From positions 1 through 11,520 of the forward strand of contig CAYPOY010000151.1 in NCBI GenBank assembly GCA_964412395.1: a DNA stretch of 11,520 nucleotides, in the 5' to 3' direction. A program made the translations under genes and the position numbers. Below the pieces are notes generated by a model. It was not told where the DNA came from. It saw nothing but the letters and a program-made list of their open reading frames with translations, and did not search any database. Positions 1 to 5,788 of the stretch are shown here, piece by piece; position 1 is the first letter of the stretch; every line of letters begins with the position of its first letter. The stretch comes from CAYPOY01 sp964412395 (GTDB taxonomy: Bacteria; Chloroflexota; Anaerolineae; B4-G1).

Positions 1-268
1 ATGGAACAGGGCCGCAAGGCCAGGGTCCGATGACCGGGCGCGGCGAGGGGTACTGCTCGCTGGCGCTTCCTCGGTCGGGGCAGGCGTCCTATGGTTACGC
101 AGGGTTGCAGGGCACGCCTGTGTACTCAGGGATGCCAACCGCACGGCCCACGCTCGGAGCCCGCCGACCCAAGAGCAGGAGACCGAGTTTCTCAAGACGC
201 AGGCTGAGTGGTTGAAGGAGCAACTGGACAAATCCAATTATACCTTTCGTCAGGAGGAATGCAAATGA
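1..268 (+). pseudogene. DUF5320-like Gly-rich protein, 5'-truncated by window edge and frameshifted
   Basis: No function is known for this family, which is usually found beside NifX/NifB-type and MinD-type ATPase genes in anaerobes. Reading from base 3 gives GTGPQGQGPMTGRGEGYC, the hallmark N-terminus of DUF5320 proteins; only about the first five residues lie outside the window. That frame continues to a stop at 213-215 but loses family character after about base 130. The expected C-terminal coiled coil (QEQETEFLKTQAEWLKEQL) is instead encoded in frame 2, from about 167 to the stop at 266-268. The two halves therefore need a shift equal to one missing base (or a -1 slip) between about 130 and 166. 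I see no obvious slippery heptamer there, so a mutation or sequencing error is more likely than programmed frameshifting. The frame-2 stop overlaps the next start codon (ATGA at 265-268), so this is the first gene of the NifX run. Confidence 0.72.
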
Positions 269-861
269 AAATCGTCGTTACAGCCAACGGCGCAGACCTC
301 GACGCGCCGGCCAGCCCTGTCTTCGGGCGCTGTCCAATCTACGTCTTCGTGGACACGGAGACAATGCAGTTTGAGGCCGTGGAGAACCCGGCTATAGCCG
401 CCGCTGGCGGGGCCGGCATCCAGGCGGCTCAGTTCGTCATCGAGCGTGGGGCCCAGGCGGTAGTAACCGGTAACACGGGCCCCAATGCCTTCAATGTCTT
501 CCAGGCCGCCAACGTGCCTGTTTACCTTTTCGGGGGCGGGACGGTGCGGGAGGCGGTTGGGGCGTACAAGGCAGGAAAGCTCCAATCCGTAGGCGGAGCC
601 AACGTCCAGGCTGGTATGGGGATGGGCCGTGGAATGGGCATGGGCCGTGGTATGGGTCGTGGCATGGGTATGGGAATGGGTCGCCGTGCGTGGGGGGCCG
701 TCCCTACGACGCCACCTCCGTCTCCGGCGGCTACGGCTGCTCCTGCTCCTACTCCTTCCCGCGAAGGGGAGATTGCTGCTCTGAAGGATATGGCCGGTGG
801 GTTGCGCAAACAGTTGGCCGAGGTGATGGAGCGACTCGACCGGCTGGAAAAGGAGGAGTAG
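265..861 (+). CDS. NifX/NifB-C-terminal-type cofactor-binding protein with Met-Gly-Arg linker and coiled-coil tail
   Basis: This 198-residue protein belongs to the dinitrogenase iron-molybdenum cofactor-binding superfamily, small RNase-H-like-fold domains that carry Fe-S/Mo cofactor precursors in nitrogenase systems; in non-diazotrophs their role is unknown. Residues 1-112 form the domain, with the typical start MKIVVTANG, the FGRC motif with Cys23 and a glycine-rich VTGNTGPNA loop. Residues 117-141 are a low-complexity run of Met, Gly and Arg (GMGMGRG-type repeats) like the middle of DUF5320 proteins. A Pro/Ala-rich linker follows, then a charged coiled coil (166-198) ending in QLAEVMERLDRLEKEE. 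The start at 265 is chosen over upstream ATGs because AGGAGG at 252-257 is seven bases away and the ATG overlaps the upstream stop. The next gene follows after one base. The domain call is firm; the cofactor is unknown. Confidence 0.9.
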   Translation: MKIVVTANGADLDAPASPVFGRCPIYVFVDTETMQFEAVENPAIAAAGGAGIQAAQFVIERGAQAVVTGNTGPNAFNVFQAANVPVYLFGGGTVREAVGAYKAGKLQSVGGANVQAGMGMGRGMGMGRGMGRGMGMGMGRRAWGAVPTTPPPSPAATAAPAPTPSREGEIAALKDMAGGLRKQLAEVMERLDRLEKEE

Positions 862-862
862 G

Positions 863-1354
863 ATGCGTGTTGCAGTATCGGCAGATGATAACAACGGGCT
901 GAACAGCGTAGTCAGTCCCCATTTCGGGCGTTGCACCTACTACGTTCTCGTGGATCTCGAGGACCGTGAGGTGAAACAGGTCAACACTGTGGCGAATCCT
1001 TACTACGATCAACACCAGCCGGGGCAGGTGCCTGGCTTCATCCGTGGCCAGGGGGCCGACGTGATGCTCACCGGCGGGATGGGCAGGCGAGCCCTTGCCC
1101 TTTTCGAGCAGTACGGGGTTGAGGCAGTGACCGGTGCATCCGGCACCGTGCGCCATGCCCTGGAAGGCTATCTGGGTGGCGAATTGCGCGGCGCCGAGCC
1201 CTGTCGCAAGAGTACTGAACACGGCCACGAAGACGAACCCATCGCGGACGAGTATGAGCAGGGCGAGGTGGGCCGGTTGCGGGAAGAGGCCGGGATGCTG
1301 CAACAGCAGTTGGCCGAGGTGATGGAACGGCTGGATAGATTGACAGCCAGTTAG
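863..1354 (+). CDS. NifX-type cofactor-binding domain protein with coiled-coil tail
   Basis: This is a second, diverged member of the dinitrogenase iron-molybdenum cofactor-binding superfamily (163 residues). It has the usual start MRVAVSADD, the SPHFGRC motif with Cys24 (shared with the upstream paralogue), the loop VMLTGGMGRRAL and the VTGASGTVRHALEGYL helix region, covering about residues 1-112. A short acidic, His-containing linker leads to a coiled coil (about 132-163) whose end, QLAEVMERLDRL, is identical to that of the upstream protein. At DNA level the two tails share 20 identical bases (811-830 and 1306-1325). AGGAGG at 851-856 is six bases from the ATG, and the upstream stop is one base away, so the pair is co-translated. 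A joint scaffold or carrier role for a metal cofactor is inferred from the family, not shown. Confidence 0.9.
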   Translation: MRVAVSADDNNGLNSVVSPHFGRCTYYVLVDLEDREVKQVNTVANPYYDQHQPGQVPGFIRGQGADVMLTGGMGRRALALFEQYGVEAVTGASGTVRHALEGYLGGELRGAEPCRKSTEHGHEDEPIADEYEQGEVGRLREEAGMLQQQLAEVMERLDRLTAS

Positions 1355-1408
1355 AGACCAGTTTTTCCTGAAAGCCTGGTTTCTGTGGTTTCTTTCAGTC
1401 GGAGGAAG
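1355..1408 (+). promoter_or_regulatory. Short spacer with inverted repeat and TTTCTGTGGTTT motif
   Basis: The 54 bases between the second NifX gene and mobB hold an inverted repeat, CTGAAAG at 1368-1374 and CTTTCAG at 1392-1398, with a 17-base loop. The loop contains TTTCTGTGGTTT (1380-1391), a 12-mer that recurs in reverse complement at 2371-2382 upstream of the NifU-like gene. It could be an operator, a dispersed-repeat fragment or chance. The stem is short and lacks a clear terminator U-tract, so no firm role is assigned. Confidence 0.3.
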
Positions 1409-2200
1409 ATGTTGCTCAAAGTCGTAGGCATCGTCGGATACAAGAACAGTGGCAAGACCACGCTGGCTCACGCGCTGGCCCGCGAGTTAACCAGAAGGGG
1501 CCACGAGGTGGCTGTGATCAAGCATCTATCCCACCATCTGGACCTCCCAGGGAAGGATACCGCGATGCTGGGAGAGACTGTCAGCCAGGTAGGGTTTATC
1601 TCGCCGCAGGAGTCGGGGGTCTTCTGGAAGAAGCCGCTGAGCCTGGAGAACATCATCCCCTACCTGGAGGCGGACATCATCCTCGTCGAGGGCTTCAAGA
1701 CGGAGAAGACTTTCCCCAGGGTCGTGTGCCTGCGGGGAGAGCCGGACGACCGGGACCTTTTCGACGGCCTGGCTATCTGCGCCATCTCCCCTCTCCCCGC
1801 CTCGGGGGGAGCCGGAGGGGGGTCCAACCCTCCCCCCTCGCAGGGGGGAGCCGGAGGGGGGTCCCGCGTGGAGGGAGTAGACGTTCCCCTCCTGGGCCGG
1901 GACGAGGTGGGCAAGGTCGCCGATCTGGTGGAGCAAAAAGCCTTCAAGTTGCCCAACCTCGACTGCGGCGGCTGTGGGCACGAGCGGTGCTACGATATGG
2001 CCTGTGAGATCGTCGCTGGAACTGGCAGCGTGGAGGATTGCGTCTCCTTGCAACCGGCTACGGAGGTCAGAATAGATGGGCAGCCAATGCCTATGAATCC
2101 CTTTATCTCCAGCATCGTGAGGGGCACGATCCTGGGGCTGCTGTCGCCGCTCAAGGGATTTAAGAAAACGGAGAAGGGGAAGATCGTGATCAATATTTGA
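1409..2200 (+). CDS. mobB: MobB-type GTPase with C-terminal Fe-S domain
   Basis: MobB proteins are P-loop GTP-binding partners in molybdopterin guanine dinucleotide cofactor formation. This 263-residue protein has the Walker A motif GYKNSGKTTL near residues 10-19, the IKHLSHHLDLPGKDT segment and ILVEGFK, all typical of MobB. The C-terminal third carries Cys186, Cys189, Cys194, Cys199 and Cys211 in the pattern DCGGCGHERCYDMAC, resembling the small 4Fe-4S domain PF04060. A conserved-looking tail (NPFISSIVRGTILGLLSPLKG) follows; such MobB-Fe-S fusions are known in anaerobes. Residues about 127-152 are a Gly/Pro/Ser insert encoded by a tandem repeat, between the MobB core strand and VEGVDVPLLGRDEV. 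The ATG at 1409 has GGAGG at 1401-1405, only three bases away; TTG at 1412 is an alternative. GGAGG-led spacing from the previous gene is 54 bases. Confidence 0.88.
   Translation: MLLKVVGIVGYKNSGKTTLAHALARELTRRGHEVAVIKHLSHHLDLPGKDTAMLGETVSQVGFISPQESGVFWKKPLSLENIIPYLEADIILVEGFKTEKTFPRVVCLRGEPDDRDLFDGLAICAISPLPASGGAGGGSNPPPSQGGAGGGSRVEGVDVPLLGRDEVGKVADLVEQKAFKLPNLDCGGCGHERCYDMACEIVAGTGSVEDCVSLQPATEVRIDGQPMPMNPFISSIVRGTILGLLSPLKGFKKTEKGKIVINI
1793..1864 (+). repeat. Tandem GC-rich palindromic repeat in frame within mobB (type A, copy 1)
   Basis: Two units lie 39 bases apart: GGGGGGAGCCGGAGGGGGGT occurs at 1804-1823 and again at 1843-1862. The second unit has a perfect 8-bp hairpin, CTCCCCCC at 1830-1837 and GGGGGGAG at 1843-1850, around the loop TCGCA. 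A period of 39 bases is 13 codons, so the mobB frame is kept and a repeated GGAGGGS-type peptide results. Related single copies occur at 6796-6829 and 7139-7170, which marks it as a dispersed element, not part of MobB. Confidence 0.85.
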
Positions 2201-2414
2201 TCGGTAGCCTGCTTTTCTGGTAGACTCTATCAACCGGAGCATATACCTGATTCTAACGGATTCTGTGGTTGGCTCAAGAAGCCCCACTTCAGGGCAAAAA
2301 CAAGGCGTTTCTAGGGCGGAGTGCCACAAAAACCGGCCCAAAACAGGTGGCATCCCCCACTGATGTGCTAAAACCACAGAAAACGGTAGAACCAGGCATA
2401 TACAGGGAGGTTGC
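2201..2414 (+). other. Intergenic region before the NifU-like gene
   Basis: These 214 bases are distinctly more AT-rich than the flanking genes and hold no convincing ORF. TTCTGTGGTT at 2261-2270 faces its reverse complement AACCACAGAA at 2372-2381, and the latter extends to a 12-base match with 1380-1391. This is the only sizeable gap before the tight 2415-7997 gene run, so it is the natural place for its promoter. I cannot identify a clear -35/-10 pair, nor a strong terminator for mobB. Confidence 0.5.
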
Positions 2415-2864
2415 GTGGAACGTCAGGAAGAGGTAACTGACTTTGAGCGTATGGTTGCGGAACTGCAGGGACAGATCACCGAACAGGAACGGACGCTCTA
2501 CTCGGACAAGGTCATTGAGGAGGCCCACAACCCCAGCAACCTGGGCCGCATGCCCAAGCCGGATGCCTACGGGATCGTGCACGGCTGGTGTGGCGATACG
2601 ATGGAGATTTACCTGCGGCTGAACGGGAGCAGGATAAGAGAGGCCACTTTCATGACCGATGGCTGCGGGCCGAGTGTGGCATGCGGGAGCATGCTCACGC
2701 GCTTATTGCAGGGAGTGTCGCTGGAGGAAGCGAGCCAGATCGAGCCGGAAGACCTGATCACCGCCCTGGACGGCCTGCCCGATGAAAGCGTCCACTGCGC
2801 CGAACTGACGGTGAGCACACTGCAAGAGGCCATCGCCAACCGGCACGCAGAGGGCAAAGTATGA
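2415..2864 (+). CDS. NifU/IscU-like iron-sulfur cluster scaffold protein
   Basis: NifU/IscU N-terminal-type scaffolds assemble [2Fe-2S] and [4Fe-4S] clusters on three conserved cysteines and pass them to apo-proteins in the cytoplasm. Over 149 residues all three are visible: Cys59 in GWCGDTM (with the companion Asp61), Cys84 in DGCGPSVACGS and Cys128 in VHCAEL. An extra Cys90 sits in the second motif. The N-terminal 50 residues include a charged helix and the HNPSNLGRM segment typical of a subgroup of stand-alone anaerobe proteins. The start is GTG at 2415, with AGGGAGG at 2404-2410 four bases upstream. Its stop overlaps the start of the C_GCAxxG_C_C gene (ATGA at 2861-2864), which indicates coupled translation. 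No cysteine desulfurase gene is in the window. Confidence 0.9.
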   Translation: MERQEEVTDFERMVAELQGQITEQERTLYSDKVIEEAHNPSNLGRMPKPDAYGIVHGWCGDTMEIYLRLNGSRIREATFMTDGCGPSVACGSMLTRLLQGVSLEEASQIEPEDLITALDGLPDESVHCAELTVSTLQEAIANRHAEGKV

Positions 2865-3352
2865 TGCGGGAAGATCGGGTGGTAGCTGAGAGCCGTGTGT
2901 GGAAGGATGTGGCTGCGCAGGCCGGTGACCTGGTCCGGCGGGGCTATCACTGAGCGGAGGCTATGATGCTCGTCGTGGGCGAGCACGTGCTGGGCGATCT
3001 GGAGCCCCGGTGTGCGCAGATGGCGACTGGCTTCGCGGGCGGCGTGGGCGACACCCAGCAGGAGATGTGCGGAGCATTGAGCGGCGGGGTGCTGGTCATC
3101 GGCGGGCTGCTTGGCCGGGGGAGCCTGGACGAGGATGATCGTCCGGCACTCGCCTTCGCTACCCGTTACAGGGAGCGATTCCTGGTGAAACTGGGGGCCA
3201 CTCAGTGCGCCCGGCTGTGGGAGATGGTCCACGCGCCAGGTGGGCTGGGCTCCTGTGCACTGCTGGTCGAGCGAGCGGCGACGATTCTCCTGGAGTTGCT
3301 CGCGGAGGCCGACGGCGTAGGTTTTGCAGATGGGGCGTCTACGCGGGCATGA
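2861..3352 (+). CDS. C_GCAxxG_C_C redox protein, probable selenoprotein (TGA at 2951-2953 = Sec31)
   Basis: This family of about 140 residues has four invariant cysteines and a CGA..G motif; it is presumed redox-active and often sits near transporters and oxidoreductases. From ATG 2861 the frame reads through NH2-terminal helix residues to RRGYH, then TGA at codon 31, then AEAMMLVVGEHVLG, and is open to 3352 (163 residues). The TGA replaces the first family cysteine (usual context GYxCSEA). The other three are present: Cys70 in EMCGALSGG, Cys116 in GATQCARL and Cys132 in GSCALLV. A SECIS-like hairpin follows the TGA. The ATG overlaps the NifU-like stop, and ATG 2864 is an equal alternative start. 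An ORF caller would start at 2963 and lose the active-site segment. Some family members are, as I recall, annotated as selenoproteins. A TGC-to-TGA nonsense mutation is the main alternative. Confidence 0.82.
2961..2990 (+). promoter_or_regulatory. Candidate bacterial SECIS stem-loop
   Basis: TGCTCG at 2967-2972 pairs with CGAGCA at 2980-2985, and a U2973-G2979 wobble closes a five-base loop CGTGG. Below a single bulged A (2966) the stem continues with G2965-C2986, U2964-G2987 and A2963-U2988. The loop starts about 20 bases after the TGA and has G as its second base. This agrees with the known bacterial SECIS pattern (apical loop roughly 16-37 bases after UGA, G in the first two loop positions). 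It lies within the coding region, as expected for SelB-dependent recoding in bacteria. Confidence 0.6.
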
Positions 3353-3353
3353 A

Positions 3354-4325
3354 ATGCATATCGAGATCCTTGGAGCGGAATCGCTAGGAGTACGCGGCCT
3401 CTCCTGTGTGGTGGAGATCAAGGACCGCAAGATCGTCATTGACCCCGGATTGGCGCTGGGCTATCACCGCTATGGTCTGCTTCCTCATCCGGCACAGGTG
3501 GCGATTGGGGAACAGGTGCGCCGGAAAATCATAGCGGAGTTGAAGGATGCTACCGATGTGGTGATAAGCCACTTTCACGGGGATCATGTTCCTTTGCCGA
3601 ATGCCAATCCCTATCAGCTTAAAGCCCAGCAGGTGGCCCCTTTCTGCCGAACGGCCCGATTCTGGGCCAAGGGGCTCAAAGGGCTTTCTCACAACATGGT
3701 GCGTCGGAGAGAGTCCCTGTGTGAGGTGTTGGGCAGGGACCTTCCAAATGCGGAGGGGCAAAGGGAGGGGCCGTTGGTATTTTCCCCACCGATGCCGCAT
3801 GGGGAACGGCATGGTAGGCTTGGAATGGTGATGATGACCCGCATCGAGAGCGGGGATGTTGTGTTCGTGCACGCTTCGGACATCCAACTCCTCGATGGCG
3901 AGGCCGTATCGTTGATATTGGACTGGCAGCCGGACATCGTGCTGGCTGGAGGGCCACCTCTCTATCTGGAGTGGCTTTCGTCGAAACGGCGGAGGAGGGC
4001 CTGGAAGAACGCACAGCGGCTGGCCTGTGGTGTGGATACGCTGATTCTCGATCACCATTTGCTGCGCTGTAAAGAAGGGCTCTCTTGGCTGAGGAGGCTA
4101 TCGTCCGAGACAGGCCATAGGGTGACTTGTGCCGCAGATTTCATGGAGTGTCCCCGCCGTCTGCTCGAGGCGCGGCGCGTGCAGTTGTACGAAGAGATGC
4201 CGGTTCCCCCAGGGTGGCACGCAGCCTACGCTCGTGGAGATGCCGATACCAGCGCGTATCGGGAACTGTTCAACTCGGAATCACGAGGACGCAAAGACGG
4301 GAAGGCAAAGCAAGCGAGGAGTTAA
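3354..4325 (+). CDS. UPF0282-like metallo-beta-lactamase-fold hydrolase
   Basis: This 323-residue protein is a metal-dependent hydrolase of unknown substrate. Its start, MHIEILGAESLGVRGLSC, followed by VEIKDRKIVIDPGLALG.RYGLLPHP, matches the UPF0282 family, best known from archaea. The zinc-binding motif HFHGDH is at residues 73-78. Further family landmarks are FSPPMPHG, VFVHASDIQLL and PDIVLAGGPPLYL, and a late DHHLLR segment provides additional metal-ligand candidates. The start at 3354 is chosen by alignment to the family; no strong ribosome site is seen. It lies one base after the stop of the C_GCAxxG_C_C gene, so translation is probably coupled. The C-terminal 25 residues are basic and low in conservation. 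Family assignment is good; function is unknown. Confidence 0.87.
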   Translation: MHIEILGAESLGVRGLSCVVEIKDRKIVIDPGLALGYHRYGLLPHPAQVAIGEQVRRKIIAELKDATDVVISHFHGDHVPLPNANPYQLKAQQVAPFCRTARFWAKGLKGLSHNMVRRRESLCEVLGRDLPNAEGQREGPLVFSPPMPHGERHGRLGMVMMTRIESGDVVFVHASDIQLLDGEAVSLILDWQPDIVLAGGPPLYLEWLSSKRRRRAWKNAQRLACGVDTLILDHHLLRCKEGLSWLRRLSSETGHRVTCAADFMECPRRLLEARRVQLYEEMPVPPGWHAAYARGDADTSAYRELFNSESRGRKDGKAKQARS

Positions 4326-4327
4326 AG

Positions 4328-4816
4328 ATGGGAGCGACTGGCTATCTAGCTCGCCTACGGGAATGTGTGGGACACGACCTGCTGCTGGTCCCCGCTGCGG
4401 CGGCCTGTATCCGGGACGAAGAGGGGCGTATCCTGCTTCTGCGGCGCAGCGACGGGGACAACCTGTGGAGCTTCCCCGGTGGGGGGATGGAATTGGGCGA
4501 ACGGGCTGCCGAAGCAGTCGTGCGCGAGGTGCGCGAGGAGATTGGACTGGAGGTCAGGCCGGTGGCGCTGATCGGCGTCTACACCGGCCCGGAGTACATC
4601 TTCGCTTATCCCAATGGCGACCAGGTGCAGCCAGTGATCATTTTCTTCGAGTGTCGGGTCGTGGGGGGCGAACTCCGGCCGGATATGCAGGAAATTACAG
4701 GGGCGCGCTACTTCGGCCTCGAGGATAAGTTGCCGCCTATGCGTCCCTGCTGCGTCGCCAAGGCCCACGACGCCTTTGCATTTCAAGGTCAGGCGTTCTT
4801 TCGTCAGGGGAGGTAA
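4328..4816 (+). CDS. Nudix hydrolase
   Basis: Nudix enzymes cleave nucleoside diphosphates linked to another moiety, using a Mg-binding helix. This 162-residue protein has the complete Nudix box, GX5EX7REUXEEXGU, running from Gly52 to about residue 74 (GMELGE, then REVREEIGLE). It is preceded by the usual core strands (AAACIRDEEGRILLLRRSDG.NLWSFPGG). Substrate cannot be read from sequence. The ATG at 4328 has GAGGAG at 4316-4321, six bases upstream, which decides the start against the longer open frame from 4127. It sits two bases after the UPF0282-like stop and two bases before the next gene. Confidence 0.93.
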   Translation: MGATGYLARLRECVGHDLLLVPAAAACIRDEEGRILLLRRSDGDNLWSFPGGGMELGERAAEAVVREVREEIGLEVRPVALIGVYTGPEYIFAYPNGDQVQPVIIFFECRVVGGELRPDMQEITGARYFGLEDKLPPMRPCCVAKAHDAFAFQGQAFFRQGR

Positions 4817-4818
4817 GG

Positions 4819-5076
4819 ATGAGCATGGTATCGGCGCAGGTGAGCATCTATCCGCTGCGGCAGGTCTCGATTGGGCTACCTATCCGCGAGGCAGCGCGCG
4901 TTTTCCGCGAGCGCGGCCTGGAGACCCGCACGGGTGCGATGAGCACGTTGGTGTGGGGGGAGGAACAGGCGGTCTTCGCCGCCCTGCAGGAAGCGTTCCA
5001 CCGGGCCGCTGAGCGCGGGGACACGGTGATGGTGGTCACGCTCTCCAACGCCTGCCCATCGCCCGAAGAGGCGTGA
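4819..5076 (+). CDS. Thiamine-binding-type protein (YkoF/MTH1187, PF01910-like)
   Basis: This 85-residue protein resembles the MTH1187/YkoF family, ferredoxin-like-fold proteins that bind thiamine or related molecules and have no enzymatic motif. The N-terminus MSMVSAQVSIYPLRQVSIG, the central helix with RERGLETRTGAMSTLVWGE and the closing strand VMVVTLSNAC are in the family arrangement. A role in cofactor sensing or delivery is an inference. The ribosome site GGGAGG at 4807-4812 lies six bases before the ATG, inside the end of the Nudix gene. The stop is one base before the methyltransferase start. Confidence 0.82.
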   Translation: MSMVSAQVSIYPLRQVSIGLPIREAARVFRERGLETRTGAMSTLVWGEEQAVFAALQEAFHRAAERGDTVMVVTLSNACPSPEEA

Positions 5077-5077
5077 T

Positions 5078-5788
5078 ATGAGTTCCGGAGATGTGGCCTT
5101 CGACGAGCGGGCCGCAGTGCACTACGAAGCCTGGTACGAGACGCCGGAGGGCCGGCGGGCTGATGAGTTGGAGAAGGCCGTTCTAGGCTGGCTGCTGGTG
5201 CAAGAGTGGGGCGGACCTTCCAGTCTGCCGCTTGGACAGGCTAGAAAGCCTGTCTCACCGGGCAGCGTTCTGGAGGTGGGATGTGGCACAGGCCACTTCA
5301 GTCGCTGGCTGAGCGACCAGGGGCTGGCGGCGGTGGGATTGGACCTCTCGGTGGCCATGCTTACGGAGGCGCGGGCGTTGGATGGCGTCCCTTTGGTGCG
5401 TGGCGATGCCCGGCGGCTCCCCTTCGCCGACGGCGCGTTTGACCTGACGGCGCTCATCACCACGCTAGAGTTCCTGGAGCAGCCCCGGCAGGTACTGGCG
5501 GAGGCGCTGCGGGTGGCCCGGCGAGGGGTGCTCTTGGGCGTGCTCAACCGCTGGAGCCTGCTTGGGTTGCAGCGCCGCCTGGCCGGGCTCTTCCGGCCAA
5601 CGGTCTACGACGCCGCGCACTTTTACGGCGTGGGGGAGTTGAGGCGCTTGCTGCGGTCGGTCGCTGGCGGGAAGGTGCACATCGCGTGGCGCACTACCCT
5701 GTTTCCACGCGGGTGGCCGTGGCCGCAGGCTTTTTTGCTCTGGGGTGGTTTCATCGGAATGGCACTGATCGTAGAGGATGGGAAATGA
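5078..5788 (+). CDS. Class I SAM-dependent methyltransferase
   Basis: This 236-residue enzyme has the Rossmann-fold methyltransferase motifs in order: motif I VLEVGCGTG at residues 64-72, motif II around VGLDLSVAML, and the RGDARRLPFADGAFDLT segment followed by the EFLEQPRQVLAEALRV helix, typical of the UbiE/Methyltransf_11 group. The acceptor is unknown. The N-terminal part (FDERAAVHYEAWYETPEGRRADELE) also fits the group. Just before motif I lies a Pro/Ser-rich stretch encoded around a perfect hairpin (5235-5254), which looks like an inserted repeat. Its stop overlaps the ferredoxin start (ATGA at 5785-5788). The ribosome site is weak, so translation probably relies on coupling to the upstream stop one base away. 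Confidence 0.92.
   Translation: MSSGDVAFDERAAVHYEAWYETPEGRRADELEKAVLGWLLVQEWGGPSSLPLGQARKPVSPGSVLEVGCGTGHFSRWLSDQGLAAVGLDLSVAMLTEARALDGVPLVRGDARRLPFADGAFDLTALITTLEFLEQPRQVLAEALRVARRGVLLGVLNRWSLLGLQRRLAGLFRPTVYDAAHFYGVGELRRLLRSVAGGKVHIAWRTTLFPRGWPWPQAFLLWGGFIGMALIVEDGK
5235..5254 (+). repeat. Perfect 8-bp palindromic element within the methyltransferase gene
   Basis: GACAGGCT at 5235-5242 and AGCCTGTC at 5247-5254 form a perfect stem with a four-base loop, AGAA. It encodes part of a Pro/Ser-rich stretch between the N-terminal helix and motif I, where the family normally has a short, variable linker. Its location suggests a dispersed palindrome tolerated in frame. There is no second copy in the window. 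Confidence 0.55.

Noticed and set aside
250..936. Long minus-strand open frame opposite the NifX-like gene (228 codons), and similar ones at 1526-2377, 2609-3439, 3384-4058, 6716-7453 and 9305-10030
   Set aside because: They lie opposite well-supported genes, have no family resemblance and have compositions expected from GC-rich antisense frames.
1340..1368. Promoter with TTGACA at 1340-1345 upstream of mobB
   Set aside because: It lies in the end of the previous gene, and no -10 box is found at a proper distance (only TTTTCC).
2201..2414. tRNA, riboswitch or small gene in the gap before the NifU-like gene
   Set aside because: No cloverleaf, no recognisable aptamer core and no ORF with a ribosome site could be seen.
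2963..3352. C_GCAxxG_C_C gene beginning at ATG 2963
   Set aside because: This would remove the first conserved motif, while in-frame sequence with family character continues upstream through the TGA to an ATG coupled to the previous stop.
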